Shown here: in pieces, positions 13,401 to 15,940 of the stretch
Layout: the number at the start of each line of letters is the position of its first letter
How positions within the stretch are numbered: the first letter of the stretch is position 1
NCBI GenBank assembly: GCA_900768705.1
Contig: CAAGEB010000182.1
Span: 1-15,940, forward strand
Length of the DNA: 15,940 bases
Direction: 5' to 3'
Source: Oscillospiraceae bacterium
Lineage (GTDB): Bacteria > Bacillota > Clostridia > Oscillospirales > Ruminococcaceae
Position numbers and translations under genes: made by a program
The notes under the pieces: model-generated
Databases searched by the model: none
Told to the model about the DNA's origin: nothing
Seen by the model: the letters and a program-made list of their open reading frames with translations, nothing else

Positions 13401-13859
13401 ATGTTGACGAAAAAACAACGGCAGGCAATAATTATACATATCGTTACCGAGAATATGATTGAAACCCAGGGGGAGCTTATCCGTCTGCTGAGGAAAGCCG
13501 GAGTGGACGCAGCCCAGCCTACGATTTCCAGAGATTTGAAGGAGCTTAAAATCGACAAGCGGGTGGACGAGAACGGACTAAGCTATTATTCCACGGGCTT
13601 CTACGCCCGACCTGCGGAATACAGCAGTATTTTTGCCCAGTCGGTGATTTCCGTGGACATGGCGAGAAATATTGTGGTGCTGAAATGTCATCCGGGGCTT
13701 GCGGGGGCTGCCTGCAAGGTGGTTGATGAGGAGGAATTCGGCTCGGTTGTGGGAACCATTGCAGGCGATGATACGGTGTTTATCGTTACGAAAACCGAAA
13801 ATCACGCCGAGGCGTTGATGGTGCAGCTTCGCCTTATGGGCGGACGGGCAGTGCCGTAA
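13401..13859 (+). CDS. argR: Arginine repressor ArgR/AhrC
   Basis: ArgR is a hexameric, arginine-responsive DNA-binding protein that represses arginine synthesis and may activate catabolism. The 152-residue product has an N-terminal winged helix (1-70, with recognition region AAQPTISRDLKEL at about 37-49) and a C-terminal oligomerisation and arginine-binding domain. That domain has the diagnostic GTIAGDDT (118-125), whose two aspartates bind arginine. I chose ATG 13401 over the in-frame ATG 13395: GAGGT (13389-13393) is seven bases from 13401 but only two from 13395. It is followed by recN, as in B. subtilis (ahrC-recN). No arginine genes or clear ARG box are visible in the window. Confidence 0.95.
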   Translation: MLTKKQRQAIIIHIVTENMIETQGELIRLLRKAGVDAAQPTISRDLKELKIDKRVDENGLSYYSTGFYARPAEYSSIFAQSVISVDMARNIVVLKCHPGLAGAACKVVDEEEFGSVVGTIAGDDTVFIVTKTENHAEALMVQLRLMGGRAVP

Positions 13860-13884
13860 TCGGATAAGTTTTGGAGGTGAAAGA

Positions 13885-15528
13885 ATGCTTCGGGAGCTTT
13901 CGATAGAAAATCTTGCCGTAATCGAAAAGGCAGATGTTCGCTTCGGTGAGGGCTTTACCGTGTTTACAGGAGAAACGGGAGCGGGAAAAAGTATTCTTAT
14001 CGGCGGAATTAATGCGGTTCTGGGTCAGAGAGTTTCCAGGGATATTGTCAGGACGGGGGCTCAGAAAGCTGTGATGTCGGCTTTGTTTGACGAAATTCCC
14101 CCGCAGGTAAGAAGCAGGCTGGAGGAGCTGGGCTTTGAAGATGAAGAGGAACTTATGCTCACCCGTGAAATATATGCGGACGGAAAAAGCACTGCGAGGA
14201 TAAACGGCAGAGCCGCTACCGCCGCAATGCTCAAGGAAGTAGGCAGTATGCTGGTGGATATCCACGGTCAGCATGAAAACCGCATACTTATGTCCAACGA
14301 CAGTCAGCGGGATATTCTGGACAGCTATGCGGGACTGGAAACAGAAATCCCCGCCTATCGGGAGCTTTTCCGACAGTTTTCGGTGGTTTCCCGTGAGCTT
14401 AAAAGGCTTACGGAGGAAAAGCAGACCCGGGAGCTTAAAATAGAACATCTTACTGCTGTATGCGAGGAGCTAAGAGCGTTGGATCTGGAAAAAGGCGAGG
14501 GAGAGCGGCTGGAACAGGAATTGGAGAGAATTCGCAGCGCAGCCGCAATAAGACGCTCTCTGTGGAACGCTTATAATCTGCTGGCGGGAGACGAAACCAA
14601 TGCTTCTCAGCTTCTCCTTGAGGCGGGTGAATGCGTAAGCAGGATTACCGATATGGAGCCGAAAGCTGCGGAGCTTTACGAAAGAATTACGGCGATAATT
14701 GCCGAAGCGGGGGATATTGCCGACGAAATGTACGCTATGACGGACAATTCGGGCGCAGATACCGAGGAGGTGCTTGCCGAAAAGGTTTCCGCACTGAAAA
14801 CCGCCAAACGCCGCTACAATATGGACGCAGACCAATTGGTGGATTATCTTGCCCGCTGCGAAGAGGAGCTGGCGGGACTTTCGGGAGCGGACGAGCGGAT
14901 TGAAGAGCTGCTGGCAGAAAAGCACCGTCTGGCGGACAAGGTGAAATCTGCCGCTCTGAAAATTTCCGGGGAACGAAAGGCGGCGGCGGAGAGGCTGTCG
15001 GCGGAAATTTGCAGACAGCTGGAATTTCTGGATATGCCGGGAGTTAAAATCATTTTTGCCATTAATCCGGAGAAAATTACGATAAACGGTATGGACGGCG
15101 TGGAGCTGCTGGTTTCCGCAAATGCGGGAGAGGAGCCTAAGCCTCTTAACAAGACCGCTTCCGGTGGAGAGCTTTCGAGAATTATGCTGGCGATAAAGAG
15201 CGTACTGGCGGACTGCGATAACATTCCCACTCTGATTTTTGACGAAGTAGATGCGGGAATCAGCGGCAGGGCGGCGCAGAAGGTGGGGGTAAAGCTGGCG
15301 GAAACGGCAAGAAAGCGGCAGGTGCTGTGCATTACACATCTGGCTCAGATAGCCTGCAAAGCCGATATGCACCTGCTTATTGAAAAGCGAATTTCCGATG
15401 AACGCACTCGAACAAGTGTTTCCGAGCTGGATTTTGAGGGAAGAAAGCGGGAGCTTGCAAGGATAATCGACGGCAGAGGAGAAAGCCCTACTGCGCTTTC
15501 CGCTGCGGAGAATATGCTGAAAGAGTGA
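13885..15528 (+). CDS. recN: DNA repair protein RecN
   Basis: RecN is an SMC-like ATPase that gathers and holds DNA ends during double-strand-break repair. The 547-residue protein has an N-terminal ATPase half with Walker A GETGAGKS (29-36), the VDIHGQHENRIL segment (about 129-140), and a long central coiled coil rich in Glu, Leu, Lys and Arg (about 150-365). The C-terminal half carries the ABC signature TASGGELSR, Walker B LIFDEVDAGISG and the ITHLAQIA switch region. It is a little shorter than the roughly 576-residue Bacillus protein, probably from a shorter coiled coil. A strong GGAGGTGA precedes the ATG. I see no LexA-type operator in the 25-bp gap. It is the last gene of the cluster. Confidence 0.96.
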   Translation: MLRELSIENLAVIEKADVRFGEGFTVFTGETGAGKSILIGGINAVLGQRVSRDIVRTGAQKAVMSALFDEIPPQVRSRLEELGFEDEEELMLTREIYADGKSTARINGRAATAAMLKEVGSMLVDIHGQHENRILMSNDSQRDILDSYAGLETEIPAYRELFRQFSVVSRELKRLTEEKQTRELKIEHLTAVCEELRALDLEKGEGERLEQELERIRSAAAIRRSLWNAYNLLAGDETNASQLLLEAGECVSRITDMEPKAAELYERITAIIAEAGDIADEMYAMTDNSGADTEEVLAEKVSALKTAKRRYNMDADQLVDYLARCEEELAGLSGADERIEELLAEKHRLADKVKSAALKISGERKAAAERLSAEICRQLEFLDMPGVKIIFAINPEKITINGMDGVELLVSANAGEEPKPLNKTASGGELSRIMLAIKSVLADCDNIPTLIFDEVDAGISGRAAQKVGVKLAETARKRQVLCITHLAQIACKADMHLLIEKRISDERTRTSVSELDFEGRKRELARIIDGRGESPTALSAAENMLKE

Positions 15529-15541
15529 GAATGGCGATAGG

Positions 15542-15556
15542 GGGTACTCCGTACCC
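15542..15556. other. Small hairpin 14 bp after recN
   Basis: GGGTAC, loop TCC, GTACCC gives a perfect 6-bp stem shortly after the recN stop. It is followed by TTAACCC rather than a T-run, so it is not a standard intrinsic terminator, though it could stabilise the 3' end of the transcript. Confidence 0.45.
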
Positions 15557-15568
15557 TTAACCCGGTCT

Positions 15569-15614
15569 GGGGCTTCGCCCCCAAACCCCCCGTAACAAAG
15601 GGACAGTCTGTTTA
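15569..15614. repeat. Hairpin-plus-tail repeat R1, copy 3
   Basis: GGGGC, loop TTC, GCCCC (15569-15581) is followed by a CCCCCC-GTAACAAAG-...-AGTCTGTTTA tail (15586-15614). Order and sequence match copy 1 at 9-56 closely and copy 2 at 73-120 less so, all in the same orientation. Confidence 0.7.
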
Positions 15615-15688
15615 TACTGCTGACAATTCCCAACGATACATTGTAATGTTGATAAGTCTGTGCCTGTAAGGTAATAAGTCTGTACAGA

Positions 15689-15732
15689 CCAGAATTGGCT
15701 TTTCGCTTCCTTTTGTCTCACAAAAGGAAGCG
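15689..15732. repeat. Repeat R2, right copy, with perfect 12-bp hairpin
   Basis: Positions 15689-15715 match 167-193 at 26 of 27 bases. CGCTTCCTTTTG (15704-15715), loop TCTCA, and CAAAAGGAAGCG (15721-15732) form a perfect 12-bp stem. No U-tract follows on either strand. The left copy lacks the second arm, so this appears to be the complete form. Confidence 0.75.
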
Positions 15733-15744
15733 GGGGTGCGGGGG

Positions 15745-15810
15745 TGCAACACGATGTTGCAAGGTGTCCGCCCGAGCGCAGCACGACGCTGCGCAATAAA
15801 GGCGGACACA
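15745..15810. repeat. Nested palindromic repeat R3, copy B (complete)
   Basis: Three perfect stems are present. TGCAAC/GTTGCA (15745-15750 with 15756-15761) stands first. An outer GTGTCCGCC/GGCGGACAC (15764-15772 with 15801-15809) then encloses an inner GCGCAGC/GCTGCGC (15776-15782 with 15788-15794). Copy A at 5031-5086 shares most of the sequence but with weaker pairing. The nested fold suggests a structured RNA or a palindromic intergenic element; function unknown. Confidence 0.75.
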
Positions 15811-15940
15811 CTAGCGCCCCCGCAATGCGACAGCAAGCGCAAAAAGGGTTCGGGGAAAATAGAACAAACTGATTACCTTACAGTCGAAACGCAATACATT
15901 TTTCAATGTACTGTTGGGAAAAAGCGGCTTGCCGCCCCCG

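Larger units (their letters stand above)
15529..15940. other. Non-coding spacer with dispersed repeats
   Basis: No credible gene lies between recN and the window edge; open frames here run across repeats and lack ribosome-binding sites. In order the spacer holds a small GGGTAC/GTACCC hairpin (15542-15556), repeat R1 (15569-15614), repeat R2 with a perfect hairpin (15689-15732) and repeat R3 (15745-15810). After that I see nothing specific, except that 15854-15868 is the inverted copy of a 15-mer at 329-343. No hairpin here is followed by a T-run, so the recN terminator is not identified. The spoIVB/spo0A genes that follow recN in Bacillus are not present in this stretch. Confidence 0.7.

Noticed and set aside
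14470..15633. Minus-strand 387-codon open frame
   Set aside because: It is antisense to recN and runs into the repeat R1 spacer, with no ribosome-binding site or recognisable product.
15557..15842. Minus-strand frames of 76-84 codons at the right edge
   Set aside because: They consist mostly of R1, R2 and R3 repeat sequence, and two frames overlap each other, so they are translations of structured repeats, not genes.
1..15940. CRISPR array, tRNA, rRNA, toxin-antitoxin, phage or transposase genes
   Set aside because: I looked for evenly spaced direct repeats, cloverleaf ends and relevant protein motifs. The only repeats are the irregular intergenic modules described.

Overview
The window reads as a chromosomal segment of an anaerobic, spore-forming Firmicute of class Clostridia, most likely the Ruminococcaceae/Oscillospiraceae. 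This rests on a complete spoIIIA operon, an spoVM gene, Gram-positive Shine-Dalgarno sequences before most genes, and a gene order resembling the Bacillus/Clostridium core neighbourhood (spoIIIA - asp23/nusB - xseAB - ispA - dxs - tlyA - argR - recN). The family-level assignment is inference. Apart from one minus-strand pair, every gene is on the plus strand.

Layout. Positions 1-398 are a repeat-rich non-coding spacer that ends in a strong intrinsic terminator and a possible sigma-E promoter. Positions 399-4983 hold the eight genes spoIIIAA-AH, tightly packed or overlapping. They encode the mother-cell ATPase, membrane export apparatus and ring proteins of the SpoIIIA-SpoIIQ channel. Positions 4984-5718 are a mosaic: a nested palindromic repeat, a 114-bp inverted-repeat element resembling a MITE, a hairpin terminator, and two small minus-strand genes. 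The two genes are a 23-residue protein that I recognise as SpoVM and, 9 bp upstream of it, a 54-residue hydrophobic protein I cannot name. A near-consensus vegetative promoter (TTGTTT-N17-TATAAT) then starts the second plus-strand operon, 5719-15528: asp23-family gene, nusB, xseA, xseB, ispA, a DUF212 (divergent PAP2) membrane protein, dxs, a GNAT acetyltransferase, tlyA, nadK, argR and recN. Gaps are mostly 0-25 bp and several genes overlap. Positions 15529-15940 are another non-coding spacer carrying the same repeat modules as the left end.

How the genes work together. The first operon and the spoVM pair serve endospore formation: the engulfment channel, and the coat-basement anchor on the forespore surface. 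The second operon is housekeeping: transcription antitermination (NusB), DNA repair (XseAB, RecN), isoprenoid precursor synthesis (Dxs, IspA, perhaps DUF212), RNA methylation (TlyA), NADP supply (NadK) and arginine control (ArgR). Compared with the Bacillus subtilis order as I know it, accB/accC and folD are absent from their usual places, and spoIVB/spo0A do not follow recN within the window.

No tRNA, rRNA, CRISPR array, transposase or phage gene is visible. The most rewarding non-standard material is the spoVM pair and the modular repeats in the three spacers.
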